The position numbers were made by a program, and so were the translations under genes. A DNA stretch of 64,000 nt from Pseudonocardia sp. CNS-139. Its GTDB lineage: Bacteria; Actinomycetota; Actinomycetes; Mycobacteriales; Pseudonocardiaceae. The stretch is from assembly GCA_001942415.1 (NCBI GenBank), contig MKJX01000173.1:62001-126000 (forward strand), given 5' to 3'. The notes under the pieces were generated by a model. It did not search any database. It had not been told where the DNA came from and was given only the letters and a program-made list of their open reading frames with translations. Below are positions 18,010 to 26,954 of this stretch, piece by piece. Within the stretch, counting starts at the first letter, position 1, and each line of letters opens with the position of its first letter.

Positions 18010-18634
18010 GTGGGAGACGGTGGTGAGCCCGTCGGGCGGTCCCGGCTGCGGGACGCGGCGATCGAGTGCTTCGCCCGGCGCGGGTTCGCGGCGTCGGTGC
18101 GGGAGATCGCGGCCGCGGCGGGCGTCACGGCTGCGCTGGTCACCCACCACTTCGGCACCAAGGAGGCGCTGCGGGCCGAGTGCGACGCCGAGGTCCTGCG
18201 CCGGATCGCGGCCGTCAAGGCCGACGGGGTCCGCGGCTCGGCGGCGGAGAAGATCGCGATGCTCGCCGGCCTCGACACGCACGCCGTCGCGCTGGCCTAC
18301 GCGCTGCGCAGCCTGCGCGAGGGCGGGCCGGCGGGTCGCGCGTTCCTGGAGGGGATGATCGCGGACGCGCGCGAGTACCTGGCCGAGGCCGTGTCGTCCG
18401 GCCAGGTCCGGCCCAGCCGCGACCCGGACGCGCGGGCGCGGCTCCTGGTCACGCAGCAGGTCGGGGGCCTGCTCGCGCAGCTCAGCCTGGAGGCGCCGGC
18501 GCGACCTGCTCGAAGGGACGCTCCGGCTGCGCGAGCTGGCCGAGGCCGCCGCGCTGCCGACGCTGGAGATCTACACCGAGGGCCTGCTCACCGACCGCAC
18601 GCTGCTCGACGAGTACGTCAACCGGATGGAGTGA
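18010..18634 (+). CDS. TetR-family regulator (one frame break)
   Basis: HTH domain: LRDAAIECFARRGFAASVRE, then IAAAAGVTAALVTHHFGTKE, the recognition helix. The ligand half ends VTQQVGGLLAQLSLEAP, and after a one-base loss near 18500 continues DLLEGTLRLRELAEAAALPT to the TGA at 18632-18634. GTG at 18010 has no strong SD and lies just after an inverted repeat, so the transcript may be leaderless. About 208 residues. The next gene starts four bases later, so both probably form one unit controlled by this repressor; control of the acyl-modification operon upstream is possible. Confidence 0.83.
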
Positions 18635-18638
18635 CCGA

Positions 18639-19456
18639 ATGCCCGAGGATCCGATCCGCGACCTGGCACCCGGCGTCCCGGGCCGCGACGACGGGACCGG
18701 ACCGGCCGTGATCGTGCTGCACCCCGGGCTCGACGACGGAAGCGGCTGGCGCCGGGTGGCCGGCCTGCTCGCCCCCCGCTACCGCGTGCTGCGCATCCAC
18801 CGGCGGCCGTACCGCGCCGACGTCACGGGGCCCGCCGGGATCGACGCCGAGGTGCGCGACGTCCTCGCCGTGGCCGACACCCTGGACGGGCCCGCGCTGC
18901 TGGTCGGCCACTCCTCCGGGGCGGTCGTCGCCCTGGAGTCGCTCGTCGCCCGGCCGGGGGCATTCGTCGGCGCGGTGCTGTACGAGCCGCCGATCGTGCT
19001 CGACGCGCTGCTCGGCGGGCCCGACGGCGAGGTGCACCGGCGTGCCCGCAGCCTGTACGACGCCGGTCACCCCGGCCGCGCGCTCGCCGTGTTCCTCGAG
19101 GAGGTCATCCGGATCCCGCGGTGGGCGGCACGTGCCGCGGGCGCGTTCACGGCGGCCGTTCCCCGCTACCGGCGGTTCATCGGCGGACAGCTCGCCGAGA
19201 CCGTCGCGCTCGACGCGCTCGGCAACCGGCTGGACGCCTACCGGTCGATCGAGGTCCCGGTCGTGCTGGTCGGCGGGGAGAAGAGCCCGGCGCACCTCGC
19301 GGAACGCCTCGACGCCCTCGAACGCGCGCTCCCGCACGCCGAGCGGGTGCTGCTCGCCGGCCGGGGGCACGACGCGAACATCAAGCGCCCGCGGCGCTCG
19401 CCGACGTCGTCGAGGGCTTCGCCCGGCGGGTCCTCCCCGCGGCGCCGGGCCGGTGA
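18639..19456 (+). CDS. Alpha/beta hydrolase (one frame break near the 3' end)
   Basis: Cytosolic alpha/beta hydrolase fold. The oxyanion strand VIVLHPGLDDGSGW, the nucleophile elbow LLVGHSSGAVVALESL (Ser) and a late VPVVLVGGEKSP strand with the catalytic-acid region are visible; the His is in GRGHDANI. A missing base near 19385 shifts the frame; after repair it ends ALADVVEGFARRVLPAAPGR at the TGA at 19454-19456. About 272 residues. Four bases downstream of the TetR gene, so probably its regulatory target. Substrate unknown. Confidence 0.82.
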
Positions 19457-19653
19457 GGCTTCGCCCGGCTGCCGTCTGATCTATCGTGGGCGGGCCCGGC
19501 TGCAGCAGCCCCGAGCCGCCGGCGCCCCCGTGAGCCGAGGAGCCGACGATCGCAGCCCCAGACGCCGGAGCGGAGACCGAGGCGAGCCTCGCCCCCGACC
19601 GCCCGGACCTGATCGCCCGCGCCGACTGGGAGGCGTTCGGGCGGGTCGAGGAG

Positions 19654-20259
19654 ATGGCCGACCACTGGGACCGGCCCGGCTGGCGCGACGGGCGCCGCAC
19701 CTACCACTGGATGCTCACGTTCCCCGACCACGAGCAGCTGCGCTGGCTCGCGCACCACTGCGCGGGGTCGGTGCGCCACCTCGCCTTCGACCCCGTCCCG
19801 CTCGACGGGCTGCACCTCACGCTGCGCCGCATCGGCTACGTCGACGAGGTCGACGCCGCCCTGCTGGACGACGTGCTCGGGCGGGCCCGGGAGCGGACGG
19901 CCGGGCTCGCGCCGTTCCCGGTGACGGTCGGCCCGCTCACCGGGTCGCCGGGCGCGGTGATGTTCAGCGTGACGCCCTGGACGGAGCTGTTCGGGCTGCA
20001 CGACGCGCTGTGCGCGGCGGCGGGGGAGGTCACCGGCACGGACTACCCGGCCGCGGCGCAGGCGCTGCGGCCGCACGTGAGCGTCGCGTACAGCCGGGCC
20101 CGGCAGCCCGCGCGGGCGGTGCGCGCGGCGATCTCGCACGAGCGCTGGGTGCGCCCGGTCGAGGCGCAGGTGAGCGCGGCGGAGCTGGTGGAGCTGCGGC
20201 GGGAGGGTGCGGCCTACCGCTGGACCACCGTCGGGCGCGTCGAGCTGACGGCCGGCTGA
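19654..20259 (+). CDS. 2H phosphoesterase / 2'-5' RNA ligase-like protein
   Basis: 201-residue protein with the two His-x-Thr/Ser motifs of the 2H phosphoesterase superfamily: HLTLRRI and HVSVAYS, spaced about 90 residues apart as in LigT/CPDase proteins. These enzymes act on 2',3'-cyclic phosphates or 2'-5' linkages. Upstream in the same frame, reading is open back to about 19552 and looks coding (LAPDRPDLIARADWEAFGRV), but no normal start codon is present there; the expected start after GAGGAG near 19545 may be lost. ATG at 19654 is the conservative choice. Confidence 0.75.
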   Translation: MADHWDRPGWRDGRRTYHWMLTFPDHEQLRWLAHHCAGSVRHLAFDPVPLDGLHLTLRRIGYVDEVDAALLDDVLGRARERTAGLAPFPVTVGPLTGSPGAVMFSVTPWTELFGLHDALCAAAGEVTGTDYPAAAQALRPHVSVAYSRARQPARAVRAAISHERWVRPVEAQVSAAELVELRREGAAYRWTTVGRVELTAG

Positions 20260-20260
20260 C

Positions 20261-20500
20261 TCAGCGGCCCGGGTCCACCGGCACGTCGCCGAGGTGGTCC
20301 CACAGCTGCGCGGGCTCGGACAGCGGGGTGTCGGGCAGCCGGCGCAGCGCGTCGAGCAGGGCGTGCCGGGCACCGTTGCGGGTGGCCACCTCGAGGATCC
20401 GGGCGCGTTCCGTGGGCACGTCGTCGAACGCCTCGGCAACGAAGTCGAGCACCTCGATGCGGGTCACGGGGACGTGCTCGGGATCGTGGCCGACCGGCAT
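20261..20500 (-). CDS. Small hypothetical protein (79 residues)
   Basis: Intact small frame: MPVGHDPEHVPVTRIEVLDF then helical FVAEAFDDVPTERARILEVA and ALLDALRRLPDTPLSEPAQL. It resembles the small actinobacterial proteins in which an A-L-x-x-L-P-x pattern is followed by a short helix (DUF2795-like), but I cannot assign it firmly. A perfect 18-base palindrome lies directly upstream, suggesting its own promoter and regulator. It is convergent with the 2H phosphoesterase gene, with one base between stops. Confidence 0.6.
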   Translation of the reverse strand: MPVGHDPEHVPVTRIEVLDFVAEAFDDVPTERARILEVATRNGARHALLDALRRLPDTPLSEPAQLWDHLGDVPVDPGR

Positions 20501-20510
20501 TCGGCGATCT

Positions 20511-20528
20511 TACCCTCACGTGAGGGTA
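20511..20528. promoter_or_regulatory. Perfect 18-base palindrome
   Basis: TACCCTCACGTGAGGGTA is a complete 9+9 palindrome with no gap, ten bases before the start of the 79-residue protein and 20 bases beyond the end of the aminotransferase gene. It is too short and unspaced for a strong terminator and has no T-run, so an operator for a dimeric regulator is more likely. Confidence 0.6.
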
Positions 20529-20547
20529 GAGTCGCGCGGCTCCGGGG

Positions 20548-21678
20548 CTACCGACCCAGCCCGCGTGTGATCAGCTTGAACGCCGGCGTCGGGATCTCGG
20601 GGACCAGCTCCACGGTGCAGCTGCGGGCCAGGATGTCGAGCGTGTTCGGGCAGCTCTGCGGGCCGTAGTCGACCTCGCGCTGCGCCCACCGGTGGGGGTT
20701 GAGCCCGGGGTGGTGGGCCCGCTTGACCAGCACGGACTGCCAGTTCGTGTAGACGTGGCGGCCGGTGTCGATCACGCGGCGGCGCCGCGGCGGGCCGCGA
20801 ACGCCTTCGCGTCGGCCGGGTCGTCGAACGTCAGGGCGAGCCCGACGGCGTCGGTCTCGTCGTGGTGCGGGGCCATCCGGGCGCGCGAGCGCGAGCTGGA
20901 CAGGACCCGGTCGAGCACCATCCCGCGGCGCTCGCGGCGCCGGTCGAGCTGGGCGTCGATGCGGGCGAGCTGGGGGCGCAGCACCGCGGCGCACAGCTCC
21001 GGCATCCGGTGGTTGACGCCCGGGAAGAGCGCCTCCGTCTCGATCCAGCCCGGCCGCTCGTAGCTGCCGACGTCGTGGTGCATCGCGGCGCGCACGTGGA
21101 CGCGCCGGTCGTTGGTGAGGACGGCGCCGCCTTCACCCGATGTGATGTTCTTGTGGTGGTTGAAGCTGAACGCGCCGACGTGCCCGATCGAGCCGACCCG
21201 GCGCCCGTGGTGGCGCACGCCGATGGCCTGGCAGGCGTCCTCGATCACGACGAGGCCGTGGTCCGCGGCCGCCTTCATGATCGCGTCCATGTCGCAGACG
21301 AGGTTGAGCATGTGGACGGGGATGACGGCCTTGGTCTGCGGGGTGATCTTCCGCACCAGGTCGGCGGGGTCCATCGTGAGGCTCTCGTCGATCTCGACGA
21401 GCACCGGCACGGCGCCGACGGCCAGCCGGGGCGGCGGCCGTGGCGACCCAGGTGTAGGCCGGGACGAGCACCTCGTCGCCCGGCCCGATCCCGGCGCCGA
21501 CCAGCGCGCCGATGAGCGCGCTCGTGCCGCTGTTGACGGCGAGCGCGTGCTCGACGCCGATCGTGCGGCACAGCTCCTGCTCGAACCGGCCGGCCTCGGA
21601 CTTCCCGGGCTTCCCGTAACGGGCCAGGTCGTTCTTGGCCAGCACCCGCACGGCGGCGGACATCTCGCGGACTCGCAT
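20548..21678 (-). CDS. DegT/DnrJ/EryC1/StrS-type PLP aminotransferase (two frame breaks)
   Basis: Fold-type I aminotransferase of the sugar/cyclitol group. ALAVNSGTSALIGALVGAGI and PGDEVLVPAYTWVATAAAP begin the PLP site. VIEDACQAIG holds the PLP-ring Asp, and FNHHKNITSGEGGAVLTND holds the Schiff-base Lys. Breaks near 21425 and 20775 are repaired by single bases; the last part reads VYTNWQSVLVKRAHHPGLNP and ends ITRGLGR. About 377 residues, normal. ATG at 21678 is taken over ATG 21684 because GGGAGGG lies seven bases before it. It is divergent from a GMC oxidoreductase, so the two may oxidise and then transaminate one alcohol (inference). Confidence 0.85.
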
Positions 21679-21741
21679 CTGCATCCCTCCCAGGCGGGGC
21701 CGAGTCTGCGCGAAGCGTGATGGAAGGGTCAAACCGGGTGT

Positions 21742-21758
21742 GTGAGAAGTGCTCTCAC
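21742..21758. promoter_or_regulatory. Inverted repeat in the aminotransferase/GMC divergent promoter
   Basis: GTGAGA-agtgc-TCTCAC lies in the gap between the two divergent starts (21678 and 21783). Six-base arms and a five-base gap fit a shared operator. No regulator gene is adjacent. Confidence 0.4.
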
Positions 21759-21782
21759 CATGCTCCTCTACCCTCGGTCGGC

Positions 21783-23444
21783 GTGCTGATCGATGGGCGC
21801 GGGATCGCGCCGGGAAGCCGCGTGTCGGCCGACGTGTGCGTCATCGGGACCGGACCGGCCGGCGCGGTGGCCGCCGCCGAGCTGGCCGCGCGGGGCGTGG
21901 ACGTCGTCGTCGTGGAGGGCGGCGGTCAGCGCTACACGGCCCGGCACGCCGACACCTACCGCGGTGACCCGCTCGGCGACCCGCACGACCCGCTGGAGTC
22001 CGTGCGGCAGAAGCGGCTGGGCGGCACGAGCCTGGTGTGGGGCGGGCGCTGCGCGCCGCTCGACCCGCTGGACCTCGGCGCGCGGGAGTGGCTGAAGCTG
22101 GAGGCCTGGCCGCTCACCGACGACGAGCTGACCCCGTACTACCAGCGCGCCCAGCGGCACCTGGACGCCGGTGACTACGAGTACGACGCCGTCCGCGCCG
22201 GGCTGCAGGCCGCGCCGCTGTCCCCGTCCGAGGACCTGGACGTCGACCGGACGTGGCGGTGGAGCCCGCCCACGTCGTTCGCGGGGCGGATGCAGGAGCT
22301 GGCGAAGGCCGCCAACGTGCGCCTGATCGTCGAGGCGACGGTCGTGCGGCTGGAGCGCGACCCGGTGGGCGGGGCCGTCCGGGAGGCGATCGTCTCGCCG
22401 CGGCCGGGCGTCGAGATCGTGGTCGGCGCGAACACGTTCGTGCTGGCCGCGGGCGGTCTGGAGTCCACGCGCATCCTGCTGGCGTCCGACCGGCAGACGC
22501 CCGCGGGCCTCGGCAACGAGCACGACCAGGTCGGCCGGCACTACATGACGCACCCCGTCGGCGAGGTCGGCACCGTGGTGCTCACCGACCTCGGACGGCG
22601 GCTCGCGCTCGGCTACCAGAAGACCCGCGAGGGCATCTACGCGCGCCGGATGCTGGCGCTCACCCCGGAGGCCCAGGAGGAGCACGGCCTGGCCAACCTC
22701 AAGGCCGCGCTGTGGTTCGCCGACCCGATGAACCCCGAGCACGGCGACGGGCTGCTCTCGACGTTCTCGCTGACGTACTACGCGCTCAACCGGGCGAGGA
22801 TGGGCTTCAAGGCGTCCGGCACGCACGCCCGCTACGCGGAGACGGCCGGGCTGCGCGACCATGTCGGCAACGTCGCGCGGGACTGGCGGCGGGTCGCCGG
22901 GTTCGCCGCGTCGTGGGCCGCGCCGCGCGTCACGGGACGCCGGGTGCTGCCCTCGTTCATGCCGCTGGACAGCGCCACGTGCCGGCTCCGGTTCGACGCC
23001 GAGCAGCTCCCCGACCCGGAGAACCGCGTCACGCTCTCCCGCCGCCGCGACGCGCTGGGCCAGCGCCGGCTGCACGTGCACTACCGCGTCTCGGACGGCG
23101 ACCGCACGAGCATCCGGCGCAGCATGGAGCTGATCGGCGCGGAGTTCGAGCGGCTCGGGCTCGGCCGGGTGGACATGGGCGACGCGGCCCGCATCGACGA
23201 GCTGCCCTTCACCGACGGCACCCACCAGATGGGCCTGCTGCGGATGTCCGACTCCCCGCGTGACGGGGTGGTCGACCGCGACTGCCGGGTGCACGGCGCC
23301 GCCAACCTCTACGTCGCCGGCAGCGCCGTCTTCCCGACGGCGGGCGCGGTCGGCCCGACACTGCTCATCGTCGCGCTGGCCTGCCGGATCGCCGACCAGG
23401 TGGCCGCCGAGCGCACGCCGCAGGCGGTCGCGCGCCCCAGCTGA
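21783..23444 (+). CDS. GMC-family FAD-dependent oxidoreductase
   Basis: Intact flavoprotein of 553 residues from GTG 21783. The FAD-binding loop is CVIGTGPAGAVAAAELAARG, followed by DVVVVEGGG. LGGTSLVWGGRC matches the GMC signature-1 region. The C-terminal GMC domain includes GTHQMGLLRMSDSPRDGVVD and then NLYVAGSAVFPTAGAVGPTL, where the active-site His is expected. GMC enzymes oxidise alcohols of sugars, cyclitols, choline or sterols. GTG at 21783 is preferred as conserved sequence starts within 15 residues; reading is open to 21717. The divergent aminotransferase suggests an alcohol-to-amine two-step. Confidence 0.88.
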   Translation: MLIDGRGIAPGSRVSADVCVIGTGPAGAVAAAELAARGVDVVVVEGGGQRYTARHADTYRGDPLGDPHDPLESVRQKRLGGTSLVWGGRCAPLDPLDLGAREWLKLEAWPLTDDELTPYYQRAQRHLDAGDYEYDAVRAGLQAAPLSPSEDLDVDRTWRWSPPTSFAGRMQELAKAANVRLIVEATVVRLERDPVGGAVREAIVSPRPGVEIVVGANTFVLAAGGLESTRILLASDRQTPAGLGNEHDQVGRHYMTHPVGEVGTVVLTDLGRRLALGYQKTREGIYARRMLALTPEAQEEHGLANLKAALWFADPMNPEHGDGLLSTFSLTYYALNRARMGFKASGTHARYAETAGLRDHVGNVARDWRRVAGFAASWAAPRVTGRRVLPSFMPLDSATCRLRFDAEQLPDPENRVTLSRRRDALGQRRLHVHYRVSDGDRTSIRRSMELIGAEFERLGLGRVDMGDAARIDELPFTDGTHQMGLLRMSDSPRDGVVDRDCRVHGAANLYVAGSAVFPTAGAVGPTLLIVALACRIADQVAAERTPQAVARPS

Positions 23445-23821
23445 CCGGGGAGGCCGGGCCCGGAGCAGGCTCCTGACATCGCTGCCCCGGGCCGGTCACG
23501 GCCGTCCCCGAGGCGTGCGCGACCGGCCGGAGCACCCGTACCCGGCGCTGCCCGCCCTCGACCGCGCGCCGCCACGACGGTGCCGCCCGCCCGTTCCCGG
23601 ACCGCTGCGACGGCGCTCCCGCGGGCCCGGGCGCGGCCCGCACGACCGCCCCGTCCGGGAGGCCTCCCGGCGCTCGGATGCAACCTCGACACCGCGCGGA
23701 CCAGGCAATACACCGCGGTAACACGCCGGGCCCGACCGGCGAGGAGCGTATGCACACCAGGCGATCAGCACCGCGGGGGCCGACCCCGGCCGGGCTGTCA
23801 TTCCCGAGGGGCTGGGATCTC
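23445..23821. other. Gene-free stretch before the protease gene
   Basis: About 377 bases with no convincing coding signal on either strand; the open frames here have no recognisable motifs. Nearest the protease start are aacaccgcggtaacacg-like sequence at about 23707-23725 and an in-frame upstream ATG at 23750. I see no clear promoter hexamers, terminator hairpin or repeat. Confidence 0.5.
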
Positions 23822-25206
23822 ATGGACACACGGCGTGGGCGCCGCCTGCGCGCCGCGGCGGCCCTGGTCGTCGCCGCGTTCGCCACTCTGGTGGCGGCCC
23901 CGGCCGCCGTCGCCGCCCCGGTGCCGGCTGCGGTGCCGGCTGCGCTGCCCGCAGTGCTGCCCGGCGAGGAGCTGAACGAGCTCGTCGAGCCGAGCATCGT
24001 GCACCTCACCATCGCGTGGAACGGCTACGTGCGGTTCCCGTCGGACGAGGGCTGGGTCTGGAGCGACCCGATCGACGTCGCGTACGGCTGCAGCGGGTTC
24101 TTCGTCACCGAGACCGGCCACGTCATGACGGCCGGGCACTGCGTCGAGCCCGACTCCGGCAAGGAGGAGGTCATCAAGGCGTTCCTCCAGTCCCAGGTCG
24201 ACCTGGGCGTGCTGACCCCGGAGGACGCCGGGGCGCTGCTGCCGGGTGCCCTGCTCGACTGGCCGGTCGAGGGCCGCGGCGCCGGGGCGCCGATGGACCG
24301 GGTGATCCAGGCCGTGCAGCCGCGGGCGGTCGAGGGCGCCGTGCTGGACCAGCCGCTGAACGCGCAGCTGATCGACTTCCGGTCCTTCGACGAGGGCGAC
24401 CTCGCGCTGCTCAAGGTCGAGACGACCGGCGCGGTCCCGATCCCGGTCGCCGACGCCGACCCGCGCAGCGGCAGCCCGCTGACCGCCGTCGGGTTCCCGG
24501 GCGCGGTGGGCCAGGTCGTGGACGTCAACCTGGTGCGGGCCAGCTTCAAGACCGGCACGGTGTCCAGCACGCAGGTCAGCGCGTCCGGCGTCGCCCAGAC
24601 CGAGGTCAACGCCGACATGAGCGGCGGGATGTCGGGCGGCCCCACCGTCGACGGGGTCGGCAACGTGCTCGGCGTCAACTCGTTCCGGATCAACGGCGAG
24701 ACCCAGGCGTTCAACTTCATCACCGACACGACCGACCTGAGCGAGTGGCTCGGGGCCAAGAACCTGCAGCTCCCGCAGCTGCGCACGGCTCCGGTCGCCA
24801 CGCCCGCCGGGACGCGCCCGCCGCGCCCGCGGAGCAGAGCTTCGCCGGGCTCCCGGTGTGGGTCTGGATCGTCATCGCCGCCGGCGTCGTCGCGGTGGCG
24901 GCCGCCGTGATCATCGTGGTGCTGCTGCGCGGCCGCCGGACCACGCCGGTCCCGGCCGTGGCCGCCTCCCCGCAGTGGGGCGCGCGCCCGCCCGACCGGT
25001 GGGCCCCGCAGGCCCGCGTGAACGCCCAGAACGCGCAGAACGCCCAGTGGATGCCGCCGCCCCGCCCGCAGCAGCCGGCCCCGCAGGCGAACGCGGGCGC
25101 GCCGACCGTCGCGGTCACGCCCGACGGCGTGGTGTGCGGGCGCTGCGGGCAGCGCAGCGCGACCGGGATCCGTTTCTGCAGTGGCTGCGGCTCGCCGCTG
25201 GTGTGA
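23822..25206 (+). CDS. Membrane-anchored trypsin-like serine protease with C-terminal zinc ribbon (one frame break)
   Basis: Exported protease. N-terminal signal: MDTRRGRRLR, a hydrophobic run AAAALVVAAFATLVAA, then AAVAAP cleavage region. The catalytic triad is visible as VMTAGHCVEP (His), EGDLALLKVE (Asp) and DMSGGMSGGPTVDG (Ser). After a one-base loss near 24815 the frame continues into a transmembrane helix WVWIVIAAGVVAVAAAVIIV. A Pro/Gln/Asn-rich linker follows, and then a four-Cys ribbon CGRCGQRSATGIRFCSGCG at the C-terminus. The topology would place the protease outside and the ribbon inside. ATG at 23822 is taken; ATG at 23750 would put 24 residues before the signal peptide. Confidence 0.82.
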
Positions 25207-25268
25207 CGGATGCGGCCCGGGCCCGCACGATCGGGTGCGGGCCCGCGCCACGTAAAGTCGGTGGCCTG

Positions 25269-26882
25269 ATGTCAGAGGTCGCAGGGGTCTCAGGGGCCGG
25301 GTCCGCCGTTGCGGCCGAGGCCGGCCGCCGCCGTACGTTCGCCGTGATCAGCCACCCGGACGCCGGCAAGTCCACGCTCACCGAGGCGCTCGCGCTCTAC
25401 GCCGAGGCCATCGACGAGGCCGGTGCCGTGCACGGCAAGGCCGGCCGGCGCGGGGTGACGTCGGACTGGATGGAGATGGAGCGCAAGCGCGGCATCTCGA
25501 TCACGTCGGCGGTGCTCCAGTTCGGCTACCGGGACCGCGTGATCAACCTGCTCGACACGCCCGGCCACGGCGACTTCTCCGAGGACACCTACCGGGTGCT
25601 CGCCGCCGTCGACGCCGCCGTGATGCTGCTCGACGCGGCGAAGGGCCTCGAACCCCAGACCCTCAAGCTCTTCGACGTCTGCCGCACGCGCGGCATCCCG
25701 GTGCTCACCTTCGTCAACAAGTGGGACCGGCCCGGCCGCGAGGCGCTGGAGCTGCTCGACGAGGTGGAGCAGACGATCGGGCTGCGGCCGATGCCGCTCA
25801 CGTGGCCGGTCGGCGTCGCGGGCGAGCTGCGCGGGCTGGTGGAGGTCGGCACGGGCGAGTTCCGCCGCTACACGCGCACCGCGGGCGGCGCCACCCGGGC
25901 CACGGCCGAGGTGGTGCCCGCCGAGGTGATCGCGGCCGAGGAGCCGCAGTACTGGGCCACCGCCCGGGACGAGATCGCCCTGCTGGAGGAGATCGGCGCC
26001 GGCTACGACGAGAAGGACTTCCTCGCGGGCGTCGCCACCCCCGTGCTCTTCGGGGCGGCGCTGAACGGGGTGGGCGTCTCGCGGCTGCTGGACGCGCTCG
26101 TCGAGCTGGCCCCGGCGCCCGAGGCCCGCGACGACGCGGCCGGCAACCCGCGCCCGCTGGAGGCGGCGACGTCCGGGCTGGTGTTCAAGGTGCAGGCCGG
26201 GATGGACCGCGCCCACCGCGACCGGATGGCGTTCGTGCGGATCTGCTCGGGGCGGTTCGAGCGCGGCATGGTGCTCACCCACGCGGCCACCGGGCGCCCG
26301 TTCGCCACGAAGTACGCGCAGGCGGTGTTCGGGCAGCAGCGCACCACGGTGGAGGAGGCGTTCCCCGGCGACATCGTCGGGCTGGTCAACGCGGGCGCGC
26401 TGCGTCCCGGCGACACCCTCTACGCCGAGGACCCCGTCGAGTTCCCGTCGATCCCGAGCTTCGCGCCCGAGCACTTCGCGGTGGTCCGCAGCGCCGACGC
26501 CGGTGCCTACAAGCAGTTCCGCCGCGGCGTCGAGCAGCTCGACGGCGAGGGCGTGATCCAGGTGCTGACCTCCGACCTGCGCGGCGACCAGGCGCCGGTG
26601 CTGGCCGCGGTCGGGCCGCTGCAGTTCGAGGTGGTCACGGCGCGGCTGGAGTCGGAGTTCCGGGCGCCGGTCACGCTGGAGCAGCTCGGCTACTCGGTCA
26701 CCCGCCGCACCGACGCCGCCGGGGCGGAGATGCTCGCGGGGCAGAGCGAGTGCGAGGTGCTCACCCGCCGCTCCGACGGCGCGCTGCTCGCGGTGTTCAG
26801 CAACAAGTGGCGGATGGAGACGGTCCGCCGCAAGTTCGAGGACCTGGTGCTGGAGCCGTTGCCCGCCGGCAGCGAACGCTGA
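25269..26882 (+). CDS. prfC: Peptide chain release factor 3
   Basis: GTPase that removes class I release factors from the ribosome after termination. Intact at 537 residues, close to the E. coli protein. G-domain motifs: AVISHPDAGKSTLTEA (P-loop), the switch region RGVTSDWMEMERKRGISITS, DTPGHGDF (G3) and NKWDRP (G4). Domains II and III follow, with MAFVRICSGRFERGMVL and the C-terminal QFEVVTARLESEF region. The ATG at 25269 begins MSEVAGVSGAG. This is a conserved housekeeping gene, and its unbroken frame shows that base loss is not uniform across the window. Confidence 0.95.
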   Translation: MSEVAGVSGAGSAVAAEAGRRRTFAVISHPDAGKSTLTEALALYAEAIDEAGAVHGKAGRRGVTSDWMEMERKRGISITSAVLQFGYRDRVINLLDTPGHGDFSEDTYRVLAAVDAAVMLLDAAKGLEPQTLKLFDVCRTRGIPVLTFVNKWDRPGREALELLDEVEQTIGLRPMPLTWPVGVAGELRGLVEVGTGEFRRYTRTAGGATRATAEVVPAEVIAAEEPQYWATARDEIALLEEIGAGYDEKDFLAGVATPVLFGAALNGVGVSRLLDALVELAPAPEARDDAAGNPRPLEAATSGLVFKVQAGMDRAHRDRMAFVRICSGRFERGMVLTHAATGRPFATKYAQAVFGQQRTTVEEAFPGDIVGLVNAGALRPGDTLYAEDPVEFPSIPSFAPEHFAVVRSADAGAYKQFRRGVEQLDGEGVIQVLTSDLRGDQAPVLAAVGPLQFEVVTARLESEFRAPVTLEQLGYSVTRRTDAAGAEMLAGQSECEVLTRRSDGALLAVFSNKWRMETVRRKFEDLVLEPLPAGSER

Positions 26883-26904
26883 CCGCACGACCGCGGCGCG
26901 GCTT

Positions 26905-26927
26905 GACCTTGACACGGTGGCAAGGTC
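26905..26927. promoter_or_regulatory. MerR-type operator/promoter before the HEAT gene
   Basis: GACCTTG-acacggtgg-CAAGGTC, perfect seven-base arms. The left arm overlaps TTGACC/TTGACA, a -35 element, as in MerR-family promoters where the regulator binds in the spacer. It lies 28 bases before the HEAT-repeat gene, whose neighbour encodes a MerR protein. Candidate site for that regulator. Confidence 0.65.
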
Positions 26928-26954
26928 TTCACTGGGCCGCGGAGGTGGAAGACC

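Noticed and set aside
20548..23444. Aminoglycoside biosynthetic cluster
   Set aside because: Only the aminotransferase and GMC oxidoreductase fit; no cyclitol synthase, glycosyltransferase or resistance gene is nearby.
23445..23821. Short open frames before the protease gene
   Set aside because: No motif, no good ribosome-binding site and Arg/Pro-rich composition typical of random GC-rich translation.
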